Shown: positions 52,243-61,363 of the stretch, in pieces | Position numbering within the stretch: the first letter of the stretch is position 1 | How the letters are laid out: each line of letters starts with the position of its first letter | From: Dichetophora obliterata | Lineage: Eukaryota > Arthropoda > Insecta > Diptera > Sciomyzidae | NCBI GenBank assembly: GCA_963920525.1 | Contig: OY986436.1 | Coordinates: 82,358,943-82,422,942, forward strand | Length of the DNA: 64,000 nt | Reading direction: 5' to 3' | Made by a program: the position numbers and the translations under genes | The notes under the pieces: model-generated | The model's input: only the letters and a program-made list of their open reading frames with translations | Databases searched by the model: none | Told to the model about the DNA's origin: nothing

Positions 52243-53730
52243 CAGTGACTCCAACGAATAATCGGACAAAAATTTTAGTTTTATTATATATATAATATAT
52301 TACGAAAACGAAAATTGGTATGTCGTTTATTTACTTTGTTTGTCGCTATTATGATCACGTCAAAAATACAACAAAAAACTTCATTCAGACTAAACCGGTT
52401 TCGATTAAGTCAAAAAGCTTAGTTTTTTGTGTTCAACAAATAAACGGACACAACAACAAGCAAGCAAAAAAAAAACCGTTACAATTGAGAGTAGTTAATT
52501 TTTTATTTAATTATAATTTTGCAATTAGTCTATTGAACTGTTACCTTCCATTCAGTAGTTAATTTAAATTGGAACAGTTTTGTGTGTTTTCCTTTATGGT
52601 TCCAAGAGGAAAACAAGCTACTTTTGGAGTCAGACAGCTTATTGCCAAATTAAATTAAGAAGGAAAAACAGTGCTGGAAATTTCTGAATTGGTCGGAAAA
52701 AGTCGATCCACTGTCCACGATATTATTAAAAGGTACCGTGAAGAATTTAGACTCTCATACAAGAGCAGAGAAGGCCAAGGAAAAATTTTTAATGAAAGAG
52801 AAGAAAGGGGTTTATTAGTGGCAATAAAAAAGGTCCATTTAAAAGCGCAAAAGAGTTGCAAATTTCTTTAAAAGAATCCACCGGAAAAGTTATTGGCGTG
52901 GACACGATCCGCAATTGGTTGCACAGACACAACTTTTACGAAAGAATCGTGAGAAAAAAGCCATTTATTAGCTCTAAAAATAAACAACTTCCCAACAAAT
53001 TTGCTAAAGAATATTTGCTTAAAACAAACGCATTTTGGAAAATGGTAAAAGTCGGTTTAAAAGATCAATAATGATATTATTCTAATTGTTTGCTTTATTT
53101 TAAAGGTTCTTTATACAGATGAGAACAAATTTAACCTGCACGGATCGGACGGGAAGCCGCATGTGTGTCGTCAAACAAATGCCGAATTCGAACCAAGAAA
53201 CACGCGTGCTACAGTTAAGCACGGTGGTGGTTCTGTAATGGTTTGGGGCTGTAATGTCCAGTGCTGGGGTAGGAAATCTGCATTTTATAGATGGCAAAGT
53301 GGACAGGATTGCCTATTTCAGCATTCTGAACGAGAGTGTCAAACAGAGCGCAGAGAAATTAAGCATTCTAGACAACTTTGCATCCTACCAGGACAACGAT
53401 CCCAAACACACTTCAGGAGTTGCGAAGCTTTCGTTGATCCACAACTTTTGCAGACTCCATCTCAGTCCCCGGACTTAAACGTCATTGAGCATCTGTGGGA
53501 AGAACTAGCGAGTAGAGTTTACACGCGCCCATACAACTCCATAAATCCGTTTAAAGAGGCCCTATTGCAAGCTTGGACTTCAATACCACCTGAGGTCTGC
53601 AGTAATTTAGTTGATTCAATACCGAAGCGACTTCAAGCATACCCATTTTTTCTTTATTGCAGCTACTTCGTTATAAATTCCATATTTAATAAAACTAAAA
53701 TGTTTGTCCGATTATTCGTTGGAGGCACTG
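52243..53730 (+). mobile_element. Tc1-like element, 1488 bp, inserted in the CACTA-like gene
   Basis: Terminal repeats CAGTGACTCCAACGAATAAT at the left and, on the minus strand from 53730, CAGTGCCTCCAACGAATAAT, extending about 45 bp. TA at 52241-52242 and 53731-53732. Removing it restores the surrounding minus-strand reading FEVRAFICDTPERSF. The transposase is nearly complete. Confidence 0.95.
52596..53660 (+). pseudogene. Tc1 transposase with an intron and a few disabling mutations
   Basis: ATG 52596: MVPRGKQATFGVRQLIAKLN then a TAA at codon 21. The frame continues KTVLEISELVGKSRSTVHDI (HTH), KESTGKVIGVDTIRNWLHRH (second HTH, one frameshift near 52830), and FWKM at 53044. GTAAAAGTC...TTTTAAAG (53045-53105) looks like a 61 bp intron, since removing it joins FWKM to VLYTDENKFNLHGSDGKPHV (first D). 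Then HGGGSVMVWGC, a frameshift near 53250, NFASYQDNDPKHTSG (second D) and, after a frameshift near 53450, SPDLNVIEHLWEELASRVYT (E), ending PKRLQA. DD34E Tc1. One nonsense and about three frameshifts. Confidence 0.9.
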
Positions 53731-53732
53731 TA

Positions 53733-54443
53733 AATGCTCGGACTTCAAATTGAAATTGTCGATTATGCAAAATTATTCCATGTTGTTGAAGATCTTTCAT
53801 TTCATTTATTAAGTTGTGCTGGAATGTATCGACATTGTTTGGCTTTTTTCCCCAATATATGTTGCGATTAAAAAAACAGAAATTCCATTCATATTCACAG
53901 CTCTTCCAATTATAGGCCAGAGTCTTTCCGAACTGCTTTTAAAAAGTGGCAATCCATCTACACCAATGTTCAGTACTATTTTTGTATATTCATGCAACCA
54001 ACTGCTTGGAATCTTTTTTAATGGCTTCTCTAAGCCCACATGCAAATATGTACCCGGGGACACTGTTTAAATACCTGCTTTTGTTTTTTTATTTTTCAGA
54101 AGTCCATTAAGGCTTTTTGGTACATTCAATCCTTCAGAAATCATTAGCTTTAAAAGTGCATGGACACTTGATGTTGTGAGGTTGAAGTTGATACCATTTT
54201 TTTAATTTAAAACTTTAAATCTTCATAGTTTAGCCTTATATTCTGCAGTATTTCAAACCTAGAAGAGTTAGCAACGGCTGGCTCTGATATTACACATCCA
54301 CTTTCACTTGTTTCATGAGATTGGCTAGTTTTTATAATTTCATCTTTATTTTGAAAACATATTTTTATTTTTTCTTTCAGATTCTTTTTTCTATCAAAAT
54401 TTTTCCTATTTATTGTTCTGCGGCTTATTCCTCTTTTGTTCAT
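53733..54443 (-). pseudogene. CACTA-like transposase, N-terminal half
   Basis: Minus strand. MNKRGISRRTINRKNFDRKK (from 54443) is a basic start; then after a short frameshifted stretch VHALLKLMISEGLNVPKSLM, PGTYLHVGLEKPLKKIPSSW, and NIGVDGLPLFKSSSERLWPI and VFLIATYIGEK (54060-53830), then DLQQHGIILHNRQFQFEVRA up to the Tc1 border at 53732. The GVDGLPL..S....WPI block is the hallmark of this family. A poorly conserved frameshift lies near 53830. Confidence 0.78.
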
Positions 54444-54941
54444 TGTTTTTAAATTAATAATTTACTTTTATATCAATTGAATTAAATTAATTTTAATGAC
54501 ACTTCATTTTACAAAAAGATGAATGCACAACAACTGATGCTAAATATGCAAATCTTTAAAGTGACGCCATCTCAATTGAACACGTGTTAAATTTTTTACC
54601 GTTATTACACCGCGATTACTAAGCTCAAAGCAAAAAATATGATCGACACATTCTGTCCTGCATAATTTTTTTCACTTGAGAAAGAGTGTGAGAGGTTATG
54701 TGGGAAAAGTGATTATGAGACACGAAGAGGAGTTGCTAAGAAGCTCTTACGGCAGAGTTTCTGAAGGGAGGCCTTGACAATTATTTTACTGGGTTGTACT
54801 TAAATTGAAACTTTTCTGTACTAAATATAAGTTCACACAAGCTTTGGTTTCAAATCTAGTATTTGCAAAATACTAAAAAATGTTTTTAATACAACTTTGG
54901 CTTAAAATTTAGAACAAGATTGAATTAAAATATAAAAAAAA
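54444..54941. other. No gene recognised
   Basis: Upstream flank of the CACTA-like gene. No CACTA-type terminus was found. AT-rich. Confidence 0.4.
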
Positions 54942-55012
54942 ACCACGGCGAGATTCGAACGCACGATATTCAGTTTGTTAACTCACTACTCTAACCACCG
55001 GGCTATTGGCTT
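54934..55012 (-). repeat. tRNA-like sequence with Pol III terminator
   Basis: Minus strand: TAGCCCGGTGG (A-box-like; one change from TRGYNNARNNG), and GTTCGAATCTCG (B-box) about 40 bases later, then GCCGTGG and a run of nine T (54934-54942 on plus is A). This is the layout of a tRNA gene or SINE head ending in a Pol III terminator. The acceptor halves pair poorly, so a tRNA pseudogene or SINE is more likely than a working tRNA. Confidence 0.6.
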
Positions 55013-56100
55013 ACACATAATAACCGCGATAAACAAACGTATGAACCGAGTCGCCTAATATTGAGTCGCAGCATTGCCAGGCTAATTTTTTACTCGTCTT
55101 AATCAAAATGTGGTATTCAAAAGTACTAGAATTTAATATAAATTGTATTAAAAACCAAAAGTAATACAGAATTATAATTTAAATCAAAAAGTCTAAAATT
55201 GAAACCAAAAGGCTAAAATTGAAACCAAAAAGCTAAATTGGATGGATGCTGTAATACTTATTTTGTTTTAAATTCTAGTACAGAAGAGTTTTAAATATGA
55301 GTTTAAATTTTAAACCATAAGGTTTAAAAAAATACAGTAATATTTTAGTGGGACTAAAATTTAGTCCAAGATTTTGAACCGTAAGTACAGACAAGTATCT
55401 ATTCTATTCTAAAAATTTTTTATTAAACCATAAATATTGCACTTTTATTCACAAACATTCGACCCTCGAACCTAACCCATAAAACTAAAAAAGGTAATGC
55501 GACAACCACAATAAAAAGGATGACAGAACAGAAGCATAATTAAGGATTTTAATTAGCCATTTATGCAAGACTAAGCAAAATGGAAAAGCTTACGTGATAG
55601 TTTGCAAAGCACATTTATTGCTTATAATTGCAGAGCTCTTGATGGTGAAAGTGTTTTGAATTTATTTTTAAGAGGTCGGTTGGTGAGTGTGTTACCGTAA
55701 AAAAATTATATTTTTAACATTATAAAATCGGAAAGATTGAATATAAAATAAACAATTCGTTTTTAGTACTCTTAATGTATTGTAGAACTTTTTACAAAAG
55801 TGTTGTTTTTGAAGGTCCATGCTCCTCATGTTGGTACATTTATTATTAATACGCCAACCAAATGCGCCAACTATTAAAATATCCATTAGATTTTTAACGC
55901 TGCTACACTTCATCACACACATTTAGCGTGGCTATCAAAAACTGCGGCAATGCCATTAAAATTTGTATTTATTACCTGTCCGAGATGCTAAACCTAGAAA
56001 ATAAATGCAAAAACCTAAAGTGTTGCCACAAAATAAAAATTGAAAAATAACAAAAAATAAAGCAAATAGTTTGCTCTAAATTATCCGAAGGTGTCCACTG
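55013..56100. other. No gene recognised
   Basis: AT-rich. A short direct triplication of GAAACCAAAAGGCTAAAATT-like text occurs at 55170-55235 (AAATTGAAACCAAAA, three times). Otherwise nothing. Confidence 0.45.
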
Positions 56101-56600
56101 GCCATGCAAGCAAAACAACAACAACAACAACAACAAGCGGTGCAGCAGCAGCGTGGAAAATATGATCCTTTCTGAAAGGATCTAGAAAAAGCTACATCAG
56201 TGTGTGTGTACGTGTTGGAGTGTGCTTCACTTTTTAATGTGTTGCCCTGCATGTAGATGTCGCTGATGTGCATTTGTAGTTTTTGTGCAAAAAGAATAAT
56301 TTATACCTTAATACGTTCCTCGGGTTTTCCTGGGTGAAATACAGGTGAAAGTCGTACTTTTTACACACTCGACCCCACTTCAAAACCCGGTAACTTAGCC
56401 TCTTGACCATCAGCACAGCACAGGCCAAGCGCGAGCACAGGACATCCCAGCGGCAACGGTGACCAAAACCAGTGTTTCTACATTTTTACATTATTAGCGA
56501 CGACTGCGTCAACAACACTTGTGAAGAAGTAAGTATTTCCGTTGCCATCCAGCTGGCGAACACGTCCTCCAGTTTTTGTTGCGTTTGTTTTTATTTATAA
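56101..56600. other. CAA/CAG-rich stretch, possible host 5' region
   Basis: A (CAA)7-8 run at 56112-56136 is followed by GCAGCAGCAG. Downstream to about 56600 the sequence is richer in GC than its surroundings, and a donor-like GAAGTAAGTATTT lies at 56524-56537. This could be a first exon or 5' UTR of a host gene, but I see no coding frame and cannot support a gene. Confidence 0.3.
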
Positions 56601-57424
56601 TCTACACGCCACAACATCAATTAGCTTTAAAAATACCTGCAGCTGAAAAAAGCACTCGTAAATTCAACACGGAAGTCCTCAGTAGAAAATATTCTTAGCT
56701 TACAGCCCTCAAAATGTTGCACTCTGATGGTGCTTTCTAGAAGTGGCCTGCGGGGAACTAATTGCCTTTTCGCATAATGTGACAAAATAAAAGCGCTCAA
56801 GTTAGAATGTAACATATTGCAGCTAAGAAAAATATCGCAATGAGCTTGAAAGCTAGTTATTTTGCTTTTATTTGATTTTTGTTACTTAAAATGTATAGCA
56901 AAGCTTCCTTATTAGCGAATTACTAAATGACGAATCTTTAAAACATATCACACGTTCTTCACACTCTTTACAATTCTTGAGTTTTTTTTTTCGTGAGTTA
57001 TATATTTTGGATTGCCGCCATCTAAAGAAAAATTTTGTATTAAACCAAAAAATTTTACTGGCCATTTCCTTTCCAAGAACGGAACACGTTTGAGACAATA
57101 GCGCAAGAGTATTTGATTTATTTGTACTCCATCTATCCACCTCCGAACTAACTATGACCAATCTTCCGAGGCAACACAATGCTTACTCATTTATAGGGGG
57201 CATCCCTTGAACGTTAGTTCAGTATAAAAAAAAAGTATAGCAGTGAGGGGACTTCCGACCGAAAGTAAAACTGCCAACTCAGTTGAGCTGTTCATAAGTG
57301 CATCGGACGTGGCAACATTTATTTATGTAGTGACCGCCACTTGGACCTGTAGCACCTACATACAAAGTTAAACTATCAAATTATGTAAAACTCAAGAATT
57401 TTAATGATTTCTGAAAAGTAAATA
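56601..57424. other. No gene recognised
   Basis: Frames at 56627-56815 and 56886-57179 (minus) lack recognisable motifs. Nothing else. Confidence 0.4.
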
Positions 57425-58170
57425 TTACTAATAACTGCGTCCATTCGACGAATTTTATTCGTAGTTTTCAGCCACGAAAAGGATTCGTAGAATCAACGTA
57501 TATAAGTACATATAACGAATATTTTATTCGTCTTCTAAAAAAAAAATTATGTCTGAGCTGGGGTTTGAACCTCGGCTCTTAAGTTTACGGGCCACGCACT
57601 CTGCCAGTAGAATTCTTCACTTTACAATTATACAGTTCCTTATGTTCTACAAATGTTCGACAAACAAGGCAGAACGATTTCGGTTTTCAATTTTTTAGAC
57701 TCTACTAATAATTCGTACATTCTACTTATAATTCGTACGGTCAGCCTACTAATATTATTTTTCATTCGTAAATAGTACGAAAGCTTTAGTAAATACTACG
57801 AATGTAATGAAAGAAATTGCGAAGTTATTCGTGCGAGAAATTTACGAATATTATTATTTATGTGTACACAATCATTCGTGCAATGCACTTATACGAATTG
57901 ATTTATTTTTGTTTACGAATATCATTAGCATATAAAACAAATATATTCGTAGATACAATATCAGGGGTCGAATTGTCTGTTCCGTTAACGTATAACTCGT
58001 TACTTAAAAATGTATATTTGGTACTATAGCATACGTGATCGTAGTAGACTTCGCGTAATTCGGCACTTTTTTATACGTTAACGATTAAACAAACGTATTT
58101 CTTGCTACGAAACGTCACTCGATGTGTTTTATTTAATCGTAAAACGCTCAGCTAGAAAAAATAATTTAAA
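57425..58170. repeat. Region dense in TTCGTA/TACGAA words
   Basis: ATTCGTA, TACGAAT and one-base variants occur more than twenty times on both strands from 57430 to 57955, and TACG/CGTA words continue to about 58130. Similar TACGAA/TTCGTA-rich sequence lies at 42735-42875, next to another Harbinger accessory gene. It precedes the Myb-like gene at 58280 and is therefore probably the terminal region of a Harbinger-type element; a GGGGTCGAATTGTCTGTTCC tip may begin at 57964. Confidence 0.5.
57538..57611 (-). repeat. tRNA-like sequence with Pol III terminator
   Basis: Minus strand: TGGCAGAGTGC (A-box-like) then GAGGTTCAAACCCC (B-box GGTTCRANYCC) and, 15 bases after, a long T run (A on plus at 57538-57547). 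It is a third Pol III-like unit, distinct in sequence from the other two. Interrupts the TTCGTA-rich region. tRNA pseudogene or SINE head. Confidence 0.6.
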
Positions 58171-58279
58171 ATGTAAGTAAAACTTTGAAAATGTATGTTT
58201 TGTTTTAAAATATTTAATTAAAGACGCCTTCATATATAGGACAAATACTAACAAATTAAATTTCCATCAAAAAAACTTA

Positions 58280-59026
58280 ATGGGTGAGTATATGAAGGAC
58301 CATCCAAGCTTGGCAAAAAATTTGATTCCGAACTGTGCGCAAGGCAAAAGCACCGCCACACGACTATGGGAGGAATTAGCAAAAAAACTAAATGCAGTAG
58401 GTCCACCAATTAAGGAAGCAAAAATGTGGAAAAAGGTATAAACATTTTTATTTTGTATTGGATAAAAAAGACAGATACAGTTAAATTTTAGGTTTTCGCC
58501 GACCAGAAGTACCAAGCTAAAAAGAAGCTCTCTTTCAATAAGCTATCAAAGAAAAGAACTGGAGGTGGACCCTACGAAGAGAAGCTTTTAACTCAAGCTG
58601 AGGAACAGATTGTTGAAGCGAGTGGACTGGACGTAGCCGTGGAAGGACTTCAAGTTAAAAAGTTTGGCAATCCTGAGGTATGTGAAAGAACTTCAACGCC
58701 TTTCATCAAGTTTGTTGATTTGTACCAAGTAGAGGAGTCAACTGAAGTTCTGGCTGATGCAAATTTTGAAGGCGCCAAAGAAAATGCGAGTCCACCGAAA
58801 TGTAAAAAAAGAAAAGCGTCAAGTCAGGACCCGAAAGTGCCGCTTCTTCAAGAAAATTTAAGGGAATCAAGTAAATATAAAAAAAAATCGACTGGAAACT
58901 TGATAGGTTGCTCGAAATTCAAGAGAGACTTCTTCAAATAAAAGAGGAGAAACATGAACGAATAATGGCTCTAACCGAAATTCAATTACAAATTGAAACT
59001 CAAAAATTAGAACAACTTAAAAAATA
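58280..59026 (+). pseudogene. Harbinger Myb/SANT-like accessory gene, one intron, frameshifted
   Basis: Exon 1 (58280-58436): MGEYMKDHPSLAKNLIPN, TATRLWEELAKKLNAVGPPI, MWKK. A 55 bp GT-AG intron (58437-58491), at the same place as the first intron of the gene at 41946. Exon 2: VFADQKYQAKKKLSFNKLSK, TGGGPYEEKLLTQAEEQIVE and on to RKASSQDPKVPLLQ. A frameshift near 58885 separates it from the expected coiled-coil end WKLDRLLEIQERLLQIKEEK ... EIQLQIETQKLEQLKK and the TAA at 59024-59026. Otherwise complete. No transposase lies beside it in the window. Confidence 0.85.
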
Positions 59027-59241
59027 ATAAAATAATACTGCTTAAAATAATAAGAATTAAATAACACTGTGCGGCACAAAAATCTGTGTTTAATCAATTC
59101 AACATTTTTTACTTCATTTTGGTATTAAGTAGCTTGTGATGACATTCGTTTTGACTTATTACCCAAGACTAGAACAAAATTGTTTTTTAAAGATTTATAG
59201 CTTTGAATCAAAAATTACTCCAGATATACACTCATTTTCAT
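59027..59241. other. Non-coding tail
   Basis: AT-rich; nothing recognised. Confidence 0.4.
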
Positions 59242-59572
59242 GTTGATAACTCTTGAACCATTAGGTTATTAACTTTCGTTTCTTTAGAAAAGTTGTTCCT
59301 TTTATTCTGGCCAATAACTTCGCTGAACAAAAGATATGGAAAAAATTTATTTTTATAAAATTGTGCTGAAACTTTGACATGCCACATATTTCTGGCCCGC
59401 CTTAAACGCTTCAAAATAATTGCACATCACTCATACGCCATGTACCTATGCTGTACCTATGCTGTACCTATGTTGTACCTACGCTATGTTCAGCAAATGT
59501 TGGCTGCAATAAAAGGAACAACTTTACTGAAGAAAACAAAATGAAACTCCTAATGGCTTAAGAGTTATCAAC
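59242..59572. mobile_element. 331 bp MITE with ~65 bp inverted repeats and internal minisatellite
   Basis: The left arm GTTGATAACTCTTGAACCAT; the right arm on the minus strand from 59572, GTTGATAACTCTTAAGCCAT, pairing through AAAGTTGTTCCTTTTATT. The loop contains about four tandem copies of a 12 bp unit TGTACCTATGC(T) at 59441-59485. The LINE begins immediately to the right. Confidence 0.82.
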
Positions 59573-59579
59573 TGGCTGG

Positions 59580-60097
59580 CAAAAATCCTCTACCTAACCC
59601 TCCATGTGGGTGCCGGCTGGTAATAACCGCTACAGTGTTCTTAATCATAAGACGGCGGTTAGCAGAGGGGGGGGTTCTTCCTACCGTATTCTGACTCTTC
59701 AATAGTCTCGTATGGCATGGTAAGAATCCTCCCCATCGGTAGGGGTGTGGGCTGAATCAAGGTGTAATGCGACCCGTGCTGAGGATTTGCTAGGCTGGAA
59801 GCCCATGTAATAAAGTCCAGTCTTTAACGGAGCCTCTCTGATACCTGGCCGCCTCAGAGTGTAACTGTGGCCTTACCGCGGCATTGGGGTTAGGGCGCGG
59901 TCGACATCTTTTTCCCCTCTCTATTTTTTGATCACTCTACTGACAGACTCTGAGCCAAATCTCGGGTTGGATCGGGGCTGCACACGGGGATCTTTCATTC
60001 CCTGAATGCAGACCCGATCCCGTTCGAGGAGTGGTCTCGGAGCCTGTCGGTTTAACTCTCTTCATCTTGGTGGGGAGGGGGTGGTCGCACGACCAAG
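59580..60097 (+). promoter_or_regulatory. LINE 5' UTR, structured
   Basis: GC-rich leader with several potential hairpins: AACCGC at 59617 with GCGGTT at 59651; GATCGGGGCTGC with GCAGACCCGATC (about 59970-60018); and CATCTTGGT with ACCAAGATG near the ORF1 start. The start may contain an internal promoter as in other LINEs. I could not build a double-pseudoknot ribozyme by hand. Confidence 0.45.
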
Positions 60098-61363
60098 ATG
60101 AATAATAATAATAATAAAAAACAGACAGATGGGCAATCTTTAAATGCCAACCAAGTGGAGCCTACAGCTACACCAGACACGCGGTCTTTAAACGCTCCTT
60201 ATGGCCAACAGCCTGCAGACGCGCAGTCTCTAAATGCTTCTGCTGCGGACGCTAGTGCAGTGGTTACCAAACCAGGCACATGTGGAAGTAGCAACAAGGG
60301 CCCGGCTACAAAGACGCCATCCACCAAAAGGACAGGCCGTGATTCTCGGAAATCAGCGCTAAGGGTAAGGGATCGCATTGCGAAAATTCCCGAGAACCAG
60401 CGTACCGAGGCTCAGTGGAAGTCCTGAAAGTGGGCGGTAGGCACCTTGGAGGAGCCACAAGCTTCTCAACAACCCAAACCGGTGCCTACTAAGCGTCAGC
60501 GATCTCTAGAGGAGGTCCCTATGCCGGGCGCCAAGAAAATTTGTGGTAACAAAACCACTCCAAAACTCTTCAGCGAAATCGCGGCTGGACAAATTACCAT
60601 TGCGGTGATTGACAGAAGCGACCCAGACGGCAGCATCTCGCCTGAAAAATGGAGGAAGGTAGTGGGAAAACTGGCCACTATCTTCATTCCGATTATGAAG
60701 GAGTTTCCCGGCAGAGGCCCTTCGTGTCGCGACAGTGGATGGCATCAAGGCCATGTGAAGCTGATCGCATGTGCTGACCAAAGGTCTCTAGATCTATATA
60801 AGATCGCAATCTCAAGGATTGGTGAGGTATGGCCGGGCGCGAATCTCGCGGTCATTGATAGGGATCTGATCCCAAACAGACCAAGGGCGCGTTCCCGGGT
60901 CCCAGCCGAACACTCTGACCCTCAAATAATCCTTGAGACAATAAGGTTGGGAAATCATGGCCTACCAACAGCAAACTGGAAGGTGACACGGGTTGATGAG
61001 CCGAAGGGGGACTTTAGGTCGGTAACATTTGTTATCAACCAGGAGTCCCTGGCTCTCTTGTCATCCAAAGGTTTCGTGGTAGACTATGGTTTCTCATCCA
61101 TAGAACTGAGGGTCTACAAAAAAGATGAGGCGTTATTGGAGGAAGAGCAGGCTTCCAAAGTAATTAAAAACGCACCATCTTCTCAAACCTGCCCCCCTGT
61201 GCTAGAACCGGAGGGCGTAAGCTCCGTGATGGAACTGGCACGCACATTTCGGCTATCCTCATTGGAGGATAGCCTTCTTAAATCAGACGAGGACTCTGAC
61301 ACAACTGTGGTGGAGGTTGATTTAGCTACTAGAAGCTCAAATGCTGAAGGTAGTTCAAATTAA
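60098..61363 (+). pseudogene. LINE ORF1 (nucleic-acid-binding protein), one in-frame stop
   Basis: ATG 60098, MNNNNNKKQTDGQSLNANQ; in-frame TGA at 60425-60427 after EAQWKS; the same frame continues 312 codons to TAA at 61361-61363. The N-terminal third has low complexity with three QSLN/RSLN repeats and a basic segment KRTGRDSRKSALRVRDRI. The C-terminal two thirds, with TIAVIDRSDPDGSISPEKWR and GHVKLIACADQRSLDLYKIA, resembles DUF4780-type ORF1 domains; no CCHC knuckles are visible. ORF1 proteins coat LINE RNA. The single stop suggests a recent nonsense mutation in an otherwise intact copy. It overlaps ORF2 by 23 bases. Confidence 0.85.

Noticed and set aside
56101..56600. Possible host first exon with CAA/CAG repeats and a GTAAGT donor
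   Set aside because: No open frame or downstream exon in the window; kept only as a low-confidence note.
56886..57179. 97-codon minus-strand frame rich in cysteine and lysine
   Set aside because: No zinc-finger spacing or known family; length is within chance expectation for the window.
59573..59660. HDV-like ribozyme at the LINE start
   Set aside because: I could not pair a convincing P1 and P2 by hand, so it is not listed as a feature.
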